From Candidatus Hydrogenedentota bacterium (lineage in GTDB: Bacteria; Hydrogenedentota; Hydrogenedentia; Hydrogenedentales; SLHB01), in the NCBI GenBank assembly GCA_007118235.1, contig SKRY01000036.1, forward strand, positions 1 through 7,565: a stretch of DNA of 7,565 nucleotides, written 5' to 3'. Numbering within the stretch: position 1 is the stretch's first letter; every line of letters starts with the position of its first letter. The notes under the pieces are model-generated. The model saw only the letters and a list, made by a program, of their open reading frames with translations, was not told where the DNA came from and made no database searches. This document shows, piece by piece, positions 1 to 7,366 of the stretch. Made by a program: the position numbers and the translations under genes.

Positions 1-791
1 CGGCCGCCAAACAAGGACTTGCCCTTGAGCACGTTCATGGCGTTGATGGCGCCGCCCAGGACTTGCAGGAACTGCGCCGCCACGTGGTTCTCGAAGACAA
101 TGGGCATGGCTCCGCTACCGCACGGGGTTCCTCCCAGCCGTTGGATGGCGTCGCGCGCGCAGCGCTGGGCCACCCAGCGGGAGCGCAAGGCGTCGTAAGT
201 GCGGGCGAAATCGAACTCCGACCCCATTTCCTGTTCGCCCTCATCCCCCGCCACGGCCACGACGGCGCACGAGCAGTGCGCGTCCCTGAAGCGCCGCCGC
301 ATGCCACGAGAGCTGTAAAGACTCAACGCAAACTGGGCGTCCCCGTAGGTGGCGCGTTGCACGTTTTGAACACGCGAATCCTGGCCGAGCGTCTCTTGTT
401 CGAGCGCCTTCGCGAACGCTATCTTCTCCGCCACCGGAATCCGCCGGAAGTCTTGTTCGCTCCAGTCATCTTCGCTCTGGTGGGTGGCGGGTTGAAGGAA
501 ATTGTGCTCGTCGGGGTCATTGGCCTGGGCGTTGTGCCAAGCGGCGCGGGCAACGCTCTCGGCGCCTCCGGGCATGTCGCTCGAATAGGCGAAGCCCACG
601 CGGTGGTCATCGGTAAACACCCGCACGCCAACGCCCACGGCCTCCGCCGAGGCCAGGGTTTCCACCTCGCCCCCGGCGACTTCAATGTCGAGTTCGTCTT
701 CCCAGACATGCACCGCTTCGGCGTCCTTCGCCCCAAGGGCCAAGGCGCTATCCACCACGCGTTCGAGAAGTTCAAAGACATCCGTGTTCAT
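1..791 (-). CDS. pmbA: PmbA/TldE-family protein, N-terminal 263 residues (3' end beyond window)
   Basis: The reading frame opens with ATG at 791-789 and stays open to the left edge, giving 263 residues, roughly the first half or more of a usual ~450-residue family member. The start (MNTDVFELLERVVDSALALG) and the region near residues 221-262 (GSGAMPIVFENHVAAQFLQV, then a Gly/Ala-rich stretch ending KSLFGG) match the layout of TldD/PmbA proteins. TldD and TldE (PmbA) form a heterodimeric metalloprotease. TldD carries the HExxxH zinc motif near residue 260; no HExxxH is visible here and the local sequence is PmbA-like, so I favour the TldE-type partner. Family members mature peptides such as microcin B17 and degrade the CcdA antitoxin. 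The start codon overlaps the trpA stop as ATGA, which implies translational coupling to the trp operon. Upstream Shine-Dalgarno pairing is weak, consistent with coupling. The family call is firm; which paralogue and its substrate are not. Confidence 0.85.
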   Translation of the reverse strand, partial: MNTDVFELLERVVDSALALGAKDAEAVHVWEDELDIEVAGGEVETLASAEAVGVGVRVFTDDHRVGFAYSSDMPGGAESVARAAWHNAQANDPDEHNFLQPATHQSEDDWSEQDFRRIPVAEKIAFAKALEQETLGQDSRVQNVQRATYGDAQFALSLYSSRGMRRRFRDAHCSCAVVAVAGDEGEQEMGSEFDFARTYDALRSRWVAQRCARDAIQRLGGTPCGSGAMPIVFENHVAAQFLQVLGGAINAMNVLKGKSLFGG

Positions 792-1602
792 GAGGCGGCC
801 CGCCTTACGCTTTTGGTGGCGTCAACCAGACTGCGCACAAAGGCTCCCACTTGCTCGATGGCGTTGGCGTGATTGCCGTGCTCCCCGATGAGGCGCACGA
901 TGGCGCTGCCCACCACCACGCCGTCGGCATAGGCCGCGACCTCGGCGGCTTGCTCCGGCCGGCTGATGCCAAACCCCACCGCGACGGGCTTGTCCGTGTG
1001 CTGGCGAATGGCGCCGACCGCTCCCTTGACGGTGTCCTCGACGCGCTCCTGGACGCCGGTCACGCCGGTGCGGGAAACGTAGTAGATGAACCCCGTCGAC
1101 GCTTCCGCGATCCGCTTGATGCGTTCCGGCGTGCTCGTCGGGGCGGCGAGAAAGACGGTGGCGATGCCTTTGTCTTGCAAGCGCTGGCGGTACTCCTCCG
1201 CTTCTTCCACGGGCAAATCCACGCAAAGCACGCCGTCCACGCCCGCATCGGCGGCCGCCGCGGCGAACAGCTCCAGCCCATAGGCCAGCACCGGGTTGAA
1301 ATACGTGAAGAGCAACAGGGGCAACTCGCACCCGCCCTGGCGCACTCGTTTGACCATGGCGAGGATATCCTCCAGCGAGACATCGCCTTGCAACGCCCGC
1401 TGCGCGGCTTCTTGATTCACCACGCCATCGGCCAACGGGTCGGAAAACGGCACGCCCAGTTCAAGGACGTCCACGCCCGCCTGCTCAAAATCCAGAATGA
1501 ATTGCTCGGTGCGATCGAGAATGGGATCGCCCGCGGCGATATAGGGGATGAAGGCGGTCTCGCCCCGGGAACGCAGTTCGTTGAAGCGCGCGTCAATCCG
1601 GT

Positions 1603-1606
<4 letters not shown>
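788..1606 (-). CDS. trpA: Tryptophan synthase alpha chain
   Basis: TrpA cleaves indole-3-glycerol phosphate to indole and glyceraldehyde-3-phosphate and channels indole to TrpB in the cytoplasmic alpha2beta2 complex. The protein has 272 residues, normal for the family. The two catalytic acids fall at the canonical positions Glu49 and Asp60, in LELGVPFSDPLADG. The mobile loop 6 sequence SRTGVTG and the C-terminal phosphate-binding part (FGISRPEQ, then VVGSAIV) are present. After DPLADG the sequence is VVNQEAAQRAL, where E. coli has PTIQ. The start is GTG at 1606-1604, overlapping the trpB stop as GTGA, with a strong AAGGAGG four bases upstream. The stop overlaps the pmbA start as ATGA. It is the last of the five trp genes here. 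Confidence 0.97.
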
Positions 1607-2838
<1,232 letters not shown>

Positions 2839-3398
2839 GATCCTTCTTTCCCGGGGCGCTTTCCACGCCCCCGGCGGTATCTACTCCATACGGTTTCACG
2901 GCCTGCACGGCCTCGGCCACGTTGTCCGGCGTGAGGCCGCCCGCGAGAATGACGGGCCGTTCAAGCGCCACCGCTCGCCGGGCCGCGGCCCAATCACACG
3001 TGACGCCGGTCCCGCCCCGTTGACCGGGCAAGGAGGCGTCCAACAAATAGCCGCCCACCCGGTAGGCCAGCATGGATTCGGGCTGAAAATGCTCGCCCGC
3101 GCTGAACGCCTTGATGGCGCGATGGCCCAGGGCGTTGGCCATTTCGGGCGATTCCTCGCCGTGCAGTTGCACGACGTCCATGAAACCAAGGTATTCCCAG
3201 ATTCTGCCCAGCGATTCGTTGACGCACACGGCGGCCGCGGAAACAAAGGGCGGCAAAGCCTCGACAATTCGCATTGCCTCGTCCGGGTTGATGTAGCGTT
3301 GTTTCGCCTTGGCCTCGGGCGCGAAATTGAACCCGAGCGCGTCCGCGCCGGCATCCACGGCGGCCATCGCGTCGTCGAGGCTGGTGATGCCGCATATC

Positions 3399-4181
3399 TT
3401 AATCCGAATCACGGCCCAGCAGCTCCCGGATGGTCTCGGCGATGTTGCTGCTCGTTACCAGGGTTTCGCCAATAAGCACCGCGTCCACGCCGCCGTCTTC
3501 CAAGCGCTTCATATGCTCTCGCGTTTGAATGCCGCTTTCACTAACGAGGACATGTCCCCCGGGCACATGCTTGCGAAGCTCCAGGGTGGTGTTCACATCC
3601 ACCGTGAACGTGTCCAGATTCCGGTTGTTGACGCCAATGATGTGACACTGGGCGTTGACGGCGCGCTCCAGTTCTTCGAAGTCATGCGTCTCAACGAGCA
3701 CGGCCATGCCCAGGGAACGGGCCAAGGCCTGAAATTCGCTGAGTTGCGCGTCGGACAGGATGCGCACGATCAACAATATGGCGTCGGCGTTGGCCGCCCG
3801 GGCTTCGTAAATCTGATATTCATCAACGATAAACTCCTTGCGCAGACATGGCAAGGTCACGCCTTGACGGACGTTTATCAGATCCGCCAACGAACCCTTG
3901 AAATAGCGGCTATCCGTCAGCACGGACAATGCCCTCGCGCCCGCCTGCTCATAAAGGGCCGCCAAGCCCACGGGGTCCATATCTTCCATGAACACGCCCT
4001 TGACGGGCGACGCGCGCTTAATCTCGGCGATCAGGCTGATGCCCGGCGCGCGCAACGCGTCGCGAAAGGGCCGGGTGGGCCGGGCGGCCGCGACGCGTTC
4101 GTGGAGTTCTTCTATCGGAACCGCCTTTTTCTGGGCGGCGACTTCCTCGCGCTTATGCGCACATATTTCGTCAAGAATCAT
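3399..4181 (-). CDS. trpC: Indole-3-glycerol phosphate synthase
   Basis: TrpC closes the indole ring: CdRP is converted to indole-3-glycerol phosphate with loss of CO2 and water. The protein has 260 residues and is monofunctional. Catalytic residues of the (beta/alpha)8 barrel can be placed: Glu53 and Lys55 in IAEIKRASP, Lys115 in LRKEFI, Glu164 in VLVETHD, Asn185 in GVNNRNL, and SESGI at 214-218. One oddity is Val60 in ASPVKG, where most family members have Ser or Thr after the SP pair. The start ATG at 4181-4179 overlaps the end of trpD by 11 nt; no good Shine-Dalgarno site is seen, so initiation probably depends on ribosomes finishing trpD. The end overlaps the trpF GTG by 14 nt. Confidence 0.97.
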   Translation of the reverse strand: MILDEICAHKREEVAAQKKAVPIEELHERVAAARPTRPFRDALRAPGISLIAEIKRASPVKGVFMEDMDPVGLAALYEQAGARALSVLTDSRYFKGSLADLINVRQGVTLPCLRKEFIVDEYQIYEARAANADAILLIVRILSDAQLSEFQALARSLGMAVLVETHDFEELERAVNAQCHIIGVNNRNLDTFTVDVNTTLELRKHVPGGHVLVSESGIQTREHMKRLEDGGVDAVLIGETLVTSSNIAETIRELLGRDSD

Positions 4182-5181
4182 GAGAAATCCGGCTTAATTG
4201 CTCCAGTTTTTCCAGGGCCGCGCCAGAATCGATGGATCTCTGGGCCGCTTGGATCGCTTCACGCCACTCGCCGCCATCTTGACCCGCAAGAATGCCCGCC
4301 GCGGCGTTCAACACCACCACGTCGCGATGCGGGCCGGGCTTGCCTTCAAGAACGCCGCGCAAGATGGCCGCGTTCGTTGCCGCGTCTCCACCCGTGATGG
4401 CGTCGCGGGAAGCCGTGGAAAGCCCCAAGTCTCGGGCGTCAATCTCGTAAGTTTTCACATCCCCATTGGCGGCTTCCGCCACTAAGGAAGGTCCTCCGAG
4501 GGTCAACTCATCCAGTCCATCCGAACCGGCCACCACGAAGGCGCGGCGCGCCCCGAGATTGGCGAGCACATGGGCCAACGGCTCAACCAGCGTGCTGTCG
4601 AATACGCCCATGACCTGCCCACATGCCCGGGCGGGATTGGTAAGCGGTCCCAGAATATTAAATACGGTTCGGATCTTCAATTCGCTCCGCACCGGGGCCA
4701 CGTGCTTCATGGCGGTGTGCAGGGTCCGGGCAAAGAGGAACCCAATCCCCGCTTCATCAATACACGCCCCTACGCGATCCGGCCCGGCCTCAATGTTGAT
4801 GCCCAGGGATTCAAGCACATCCGCGCTGCCGCATTGGCTGGAGGCGCTGCGGTTGCCGTGCTTCGCGACGGCCACGCCCGCCCCCGCCACCACAAAAGCA
4901 GCCGCCGTGCTGATATTGAACGTGTTGGAATGATCCCCACCCGTCCCGCAGGTGTCGACCAGCGGTTTCCGGTCCGTGTGAATCGGGGTGGCCATCTTGC
5001 GCATGATTTCGGCCAAGCCGGTGATCTCATCCACCGTCTCGCCTTTCATGGCCAAGGCCACCAGAAAGGCGCTGACATGCGTGGGGATCGCCTCGCCGGT
5101 CATGAGCATTTCCATGGCCGACGCCGCCTGTTCCCGCGAAAGATCTTGACGTTTGACTAGCGAGGCGATGTACTCTTGCAT
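4171..5181 (-). CDS. trpD: Anthranilate phosphoribosyltransferase
   Basis: TrpD transfers phosphoribose from PRPP to anthranilate. The protein has 336 residues, the normal length for a TrpD not fused to the TrpG glutamine amidotransferase. Motifs in order: the PRPP loop GTGGD at 79-83, KHGNR at 107-111, CGSADVLESLG from residue 117, the anthranilate-site Arg165 in HVAPVR, LGPLTNPA at 177-184, and the metal-binding pair Asp224-Glu225 in DGLDELTLGG. The start is ATG at 5181-5179 with a GAGGGA about five bases upstream. It is the first trp gene of the operon in this window. It follows a leader with hairpin repeats and a candidate promoter at 5655-5683. trpE and trpG are not adjacent. Confidence 0.97.
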   Translation of the reverse strand: MQEYIASLVKRQDLSREQAASAMEMLMTGEAIPTHVSAFLVALAMKGETVDEITGLAEIMRKMATPIHTDRKPLVDTCGTGGDHSNTFNISTAAAFVVAGAGVAVAKHGNRSASSQCGSADVLESLGINIEAGPDRVGACIDEAGIGFLFARTLHTAMKHVAPVRSELKIRTVFNILGPLTNPARACGQVMGVFDSTLVEPLAHVLANLGARRAFVVAGSDGLDELTLGGPSLVAEAANGDVKTYEIDARDLGLSTASRDAITGGDAATNAAILRGVLEGKPGPHRDVVVLNAAAGILAGQDGGEWREAIQAAQRSIDSGAALEKLEQLSRISHDS

Positions 5182-5272
5182 AATCCCTCGTGGCGGTTCC
5201 TGAAACCCGTTCTGGCGCGCGATTGTCGCATCTGCCCATCCCGCTCAGTGGTTCGTGCGCATTAAGTTTGTG

Positions 5273-5320
5273 GATGCTGCCCCCAGTCGCCGGGTAATCG
5301 GCTGCTCCTGGGGCAACATC
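5273..5320 (-). promoter_or_regulatory. Long hairpin in the trpD upstream region
   Basis: On the minus strand GATGTTGCCCCAG (5320-5308) can pair with CTGGGGGCAGCATC (5286-5273): 13 base pairs with one G-U and one bulged G. The 21-nt loop contains a second small stem, GCCG-ATTACC-CGGC. The structure ends about 90 nt before the trpD ATG. No U-run follows, so it is not an intrinsic terminator as it stands. No adjacent Trp codons or T-box-like sequence are seen nearby. The remaining bases between here and trpD (5182-5272) show only the ribosome site. The pairing is visible; a regulatory role is inference. Confidence 0.45.
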
Positions 5321-5322
5321 CC

Positions 5323-5473
5323 CGTACCGCCGGCGTCTCGCCGGCATGTATATCGCGGCTTGGAGCGCGGTTTTTCTTGCCGGCAAGATAGCCGGCGCTA
5401 CGAATCCCCCTTGCGAAGGGGGTGGCCCGCAGGGCCGGGGGATGTAAACGCCCCCAAACCGCCGTATCCGGCG
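5323..5473. repeat. Hairpin-chain repeat, copy 1
   Basis: This is a 151-bp unit repeated almost exactly at 5486-5634. It is a chain of tight inverted repeats: GCCGGCG-TCT-CGCCGGC (5329-5345), GCCGGC-AAGATA-GCCGGC (5379-5396), CCCCCTT-GCG-AAGGGGG (5406-5422), GGCCC-GCA-GGGCC (5424-5436), GGGGG-nine bases-CCCCC (5437-5455), and CGCCG-TATC-CGGCG (5460-5473). Compared with copy 2, the second hairpin has an extra A that shortens its stem from seven to six pairs. The unit lies between the candidate promoter and trpD, so it would be transcribed in the leader. No transposase is nearby. Confidence 0.9.
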
Positions 5474-5485
5474 ATGGGAATACTT

Positions 5486-5634
5486 CGTACCGCCGGCGTC
5501 TCGCCGGCATGTATATCGCCGCTTGGAGCGCGGTTCTTCTTGCCGGCAAGATGCCGGCGCTACGCCCCCCCTTGCCAAGGGGGTGGCCCGATGGGCCGGG
5601 GGTTGTAAACGCCCCCACACCGCCGTATCCGGCG
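5486..5634. repeat. Hairpin-chain repeat, copy 2
   Basis: This is a 149-bp near-identical direct copy of 5323-5473, separated from it by 12 unique bases. The hairpins are GCCGGCG-TCT-CGCCGGC (5492-5508), GCCGGCA-AGA-TGCCGGC (5542-5558), CCCCCTT-GCC-AAGGGGG (5567-5583), GGCCC-GAT-GGGCC (5585-5597) and CGCCG-TATC-CGGCG (5621-5634). Several differences from copy 1 fall in loops, leaving the stems complementary. Short open frames through these copies on either strand are by-products of the repeat and are not called as genes. Confidence 0.9.
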
Positions 5635-5654
5635 TGTTTCCCTTAAGGCGTTGA

Positions 5655-5683
5655 ACTCTAGCAATGCCTTGGGGCTAAGTCAA
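5655..5683 (-). promoter_or_regulatory. Candidate sigma70-type promoter for the trp operon
   Basis: On the minus strand, TTGACT (5683-5678) and TAGAGT (5660-5655) are separated by exactly 17 bases, and TGC directly before the -10 gives an extended -10. The matches to consensus are 5/6 and 4/6. The predicted start point is near 5648, giving a leader of about 460 nt before trpD. The site lies in unique sequence (5635-5735) between repeat copies 2 and 3; an 8-bp palindrome, CCTTAAGG, is at 5641-5648. No TrpR-like operator was recognised. No other strong promoter was noticed between the heptosyltransferase and trpD. Confidence 0.6.
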
Positions 5684-5735
5684 GATTTCAAACTCCCCTC
5701 AATCGCCGGATTAGGACGCTACTTCACGGAACGAC

Positions 5736-5761
5736 ATCCCCCTTGATCCCCTTCGAAGGGA
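5736..5761. repeat. Degenerate C-run/G-run hairpin fragment
   Basis: The segment CATCCCCCTTGATCCCCTTC, continuing GAAGGGA, holds a perfect 12-bp palindrome CCCTTCGAAGGG at 5749-5760. It resembles the CCCCCTT/AAGGGGG hairpin of the larger repeats and is probably a remnant or variant of that module, just outside copy 3. Confidence 0.45.
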
Positions 5762-5775
5762 GAATCCTACATGAA

Positions 5776-5877
5776 TGCCGGCAAGATGCCGGCGCTACGG
5801 CTCAATTCCCCCTTGGAAGGGGGTGGCCCGAAGGGCCGGGGGATGTAAACACCCATAACACCGCCTTGGCCGGCGAT
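5776..5877. repeat. Hairpin-chain repeat, copy 3 (lacks the first module)
   Basis: This is a shortened copy of the cassette at 5323-5473. It begins at the second hairpin, GCCGGCA-AGA-TGCCGGC (5777-5793), and continues with CCCCCTT-GG-AAGGGGG (5808-5823) and GGCCC-GAA-GGGCC (5825-5837). Its loops differ again from those of copies 1 and 2. The G-run/C-run stem is decayed here (GGGGG then CCC). It lies between the heptosyltransferase stop and the trp promoter, so it could act in the 3' end of the heptosyltransferase mRNA. No U-tract follows, so it is not called as an intrinsic terminator. Confidence 0.8.
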
Positions 5878-5901
5878 CGGGACTCCATTCAATTCACCGG
5901 C

Positions 5902-6963
5902 TCATGCGAGCGCGTTGGGCTCGAGCGATTCGAGCACGGGCCGCGCGCCGTGGGTCAAGACTTCCTCCGCGCGGGCCACAACCTCCTCCGGCGCGATGCG
6001 AAGCATGCAGCGGTGGTCAGTGGCGCAGGTGGGTTGTTGGCATGGGCCGCAATACACGGGCCTGCGCAACACATAGCCTCGTTCGTAAGGGCCAGTCGAA
6101 TACACAGGCCGCGTCGGACCCATGACGCAAACGGTGGGGACGCCAAAAGCCACGGCCACGTGACGGGGACCGGAGTCGTTGCCGATCAGCAGGTCCAACT
6201 GGGATATGACGGCCTTGAGTACGGCGATGCCGTCCGCGCCGTGGGACTGTGGCTCCAACATGGGATGCCGCGCGGCCTTGAGCACGGCTTCCCGCGTGTC
6301 GGCTTCGTCCGGCCCCGTAAGCAGCACGCATCGCGCGTCCACTCGTTCGCGCAGCGCATCGGCCACGGCGGCGTAGCGTTCAGCAGGCCACCGCTTGCTG
6401 GGACCAAACGCCGCGCCGGGCGCGAATCCTACCAGCGGCCCCTCGCCCGCCCACGCCTCGGCCAAGCGGGCGCGGAGGGCTTCCTTGGCGTGCAGTTCCA
6501 AGCCTTGGCCGTCATCGGCGCATCCCAGCGGCCGCAGCAGATCAAGGTATTCGCTGGCCATGTAAACGGGTTCGATGCGGCCATCGACGCGGTTCGGCGG
6601 TTCCGCGTCGGTCAGGAGCCAGCGCCGTCCGCCGCGATCGTAACCCAGCCGCCGCCGGGCTCTCGTGAGCCGGGCCAAAAGCGCCGCGCGGAAACTGTGG
6701 GGCAGCACCACGGCCAAATCGCGCGCTGCTGGACGCAACCGCTTCGCGACAGCGAACAATTGTCCGGCGCCTGGCTGGACCGGAATGGGCTCCAAGGCAT
6801 CGACGTGCGGCAGCCCTTCGAGCAGACACACGGTCCCCGGCCGGCCCGCCACGGTAATCCGGGCGCCGGGAAACGTCCGCCGAAGACTTCGCAAGGCAGG
6901 CGTGGCCATGGCGGCGTCGCCAAGCCAATTCGGGGCGAGAACAAGGATTTGGTTAACAGACAT
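5902..6963 (-). CDS. waaF: ADP-heptose:LPS heptosyltransferase (GT9, WaaF-like)
   Basis: GT9 enzymes of this type transfer L-glycero-D-manno-heptose from ADP-heptose to the LPS inner core at the cytoplasmic face of the inner membrane. The 353-residue protein has the WaaF layout: N-terminal acceptor domain with LVLAPNWLGDAAMATPAL (Gly15-Asp16, the conserved GD), then a C-terminal nucleotide-sugar domain with APGAAFGPSKRWP (181-193) and GNDSGPRHVAVAFGVP (261-276). A cysteine/histidine cluster, Cys305, Cys308, Cys313, His317 and Cys319 (YCGPC, then PTCATDHRCM), is typical of heptosyltransferase II. The start is ATG at 6963-6961, next to the conserved LAPNWLGD; no Shine-Dalgarno site is evident. 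It is transcribed toward trpD but separated from it by 720 bases of repeats, so it is probably not part of the trp operon. WaaF is preferred over WaaC/RfaQ from the NWLGD and Cys cluster; acceptor specificity is not proven. Confidence 0.87.
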   Translation of the reverse strand: MSVNQILVLAPNWLGDAAMATPALRSLRRTFPGARITVAGRPGTVCLLEGLPHVDALEPIPVQPGAGQLFAVAKRLRPAARDLAVVLPHSFRAALLARLTRARRRLGYDRGGRRWLLTDAEPPNRVDGRIEPVYMASEYLDLLRPLGCADDGQGLELHAKEALRARLAEAWAGEGPLVGFAPGAAFGPSKRWPAERYAAVADALRERVDARCVLLTGPDEADTREAVLKAARHPMLEPQSHGADGIAVLKAVISQLDLLIGNDSGPRHVAVAFGVPTVCVMGPTRPVYSTGPYERGYVLRRPVYCGPCQQPTCATDHRCMLRIAPEEVVARAEEVLTHGARPVLESLEPNALA

Positions 6964-6984
6964 GATTTACAAGATTAACAGGAT
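6964..6984. repeat. Short degenerate AT-rich repeat next to the heptosyltransferase start
   Basis: GATTTACAAGATTAACAGGA followed by T has two offset AGATTAACA/GGAT-like units (minus strand: ATCCTGTTAATCTTGTAAAT). I recall this kind of short degenerate repeat from many environmental genomes but cannot verify that here. It directly abuts the ATG and takes the place where a Shine-Dalgarno site would be expected. Confidence 0.3.
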
Positions 6985-6993
6985 GGAATCAAG

Positions 6994-6999
6994 AGTATA
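6994..6999 (-). promoter_or_regulatory. Possible -10 element for the heptosyltransferase gene
   Basis: The minus strand reads TATACT here, 5/6 to the -10 consensus, about 31 bases before the ATG. No convincing -35 hexamer stands 16-18 bases upstream (CGTGGT or neighbours, inside the repeat arm). It is listed as the best available candidate only. Confidence 0.2.
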
Positions 7000-7010
7000 A
7001 GGATCAAGGG

Positions 7011-7072
7011 TTAAGAACCACGGAATAACACGGAATTGGAACCACGGATGGACACGGATAAACACGGATTAA
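7011..7072 (+). repeat. CACGGA-type repeat array, left arm of an inverted pair
   Basis: This 62-bp array of short units (CCACGGAATAACACGGAATT, then CCACGGATGGACACGGATAA and so on) is the exact reverse complement of 7234-7305, apart from a 10-base stretch missing in this arm. It lies in the non-coding region upstream of the heptosyltransferase. Confidence 0.9.
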
Positions 7073-7233
7073 TATTTTTGAATGAAGGCTTTTCAGAGAG
7101 TCCAGAACCATGACACACGGCCGGGCTGCTCCATTAGAATAGTTTTATTGAACTCATGGATAAGACCGGAGGTGAACCTCACAATCCAAATTGCTTAACC
7201 CCAAATATTGTCCAGATTGGCCCTATAGCATTC
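7073..7233. other. Non-coding spacer between inverted repeat arms
   Basis: These 161 bases are AT-richer than the flanking genes. No open frame with recognisable product, tRNA, or terminator-like hairpin plus U-run was seen on either strand. The region could hold the promoter of the heptosyltransferase gene or a small RNA, but nothing specific supports either. Confidence 0.4.
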
Positions 7234-7305
7234 TTAATCCGTGTTTATCCGTGTCCATCCGTGGTTCCAATTCCGTGTTATTTCGTGTCATTCCGTGGTT
7301 CTTAA
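7234..7305 (-). repeat. CACGGA-type repeat array, right arm of an inverted pair
   Basis: This 72-bp arm is inverted relative to 7011-7072. All 62 shared positions are identical; the only difference is ten additional bases (minus strand TGACACGAAA), about one repeat unit, so the arms differ by one unit gain or loss. The open frame on the plus strand through this arm (7191-7391) is repeat-derived and not called as a gene. Confidence 0.9.
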
Positions 7306-7366
7306 TCCACCGCCGGGTCAATCGGAGCGCGGCGCCCCCATCCTATCAATTTCAATGGCGTACTGG

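Noticed and set aside
3309..4397. 362-residue plus-strand open frame
   Set aside because: Antisense to trpC and parts of trpF and trpD, all with intact catalytic motifs; no domain recognised.
5245..5319. 24-codon minus-strand frame MLPQEQPITRRLGAASTNLM... as a trp leader peptide
   Set aside because: It contains no tryptophan codon and has no clear ribosome site, so it does not fit a Trp attenuator; its start lies in the 5273-5320 hairpin.
5323..5634. CRISPR array
   Set aside because: Only two ~150-bp units with 12 bases between them; no short regular repeats with unique spacers and no cas genes.
5027..5646. Several 74-197 residue frames on both strands through the repeat region
   Set aside because: Their sequences repeat internally with the DNA repeat (for example AGILPARRTALQAAIYMPAR-like strings twice), so they are translated repeats and not genes.
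5808..5841. CCCCCTT/AAGGGGG hairpin of copy 3 as terminator of the heptosyltransferase gene
   Set aside because: The stem is suitable but no U-run follows on the minus strand, and the same hairpin recurs in the leader upstream of trpD, where a strong terminator would block the operon.
5743..6978. 411-residue plus-strand open frame
   Set aside because: It runs antisense across the well-supported heptosyltransferase and begins in repeat copy 3; no recognisable motifs. Long antisense frames are expected in GC-rich coding DNA.
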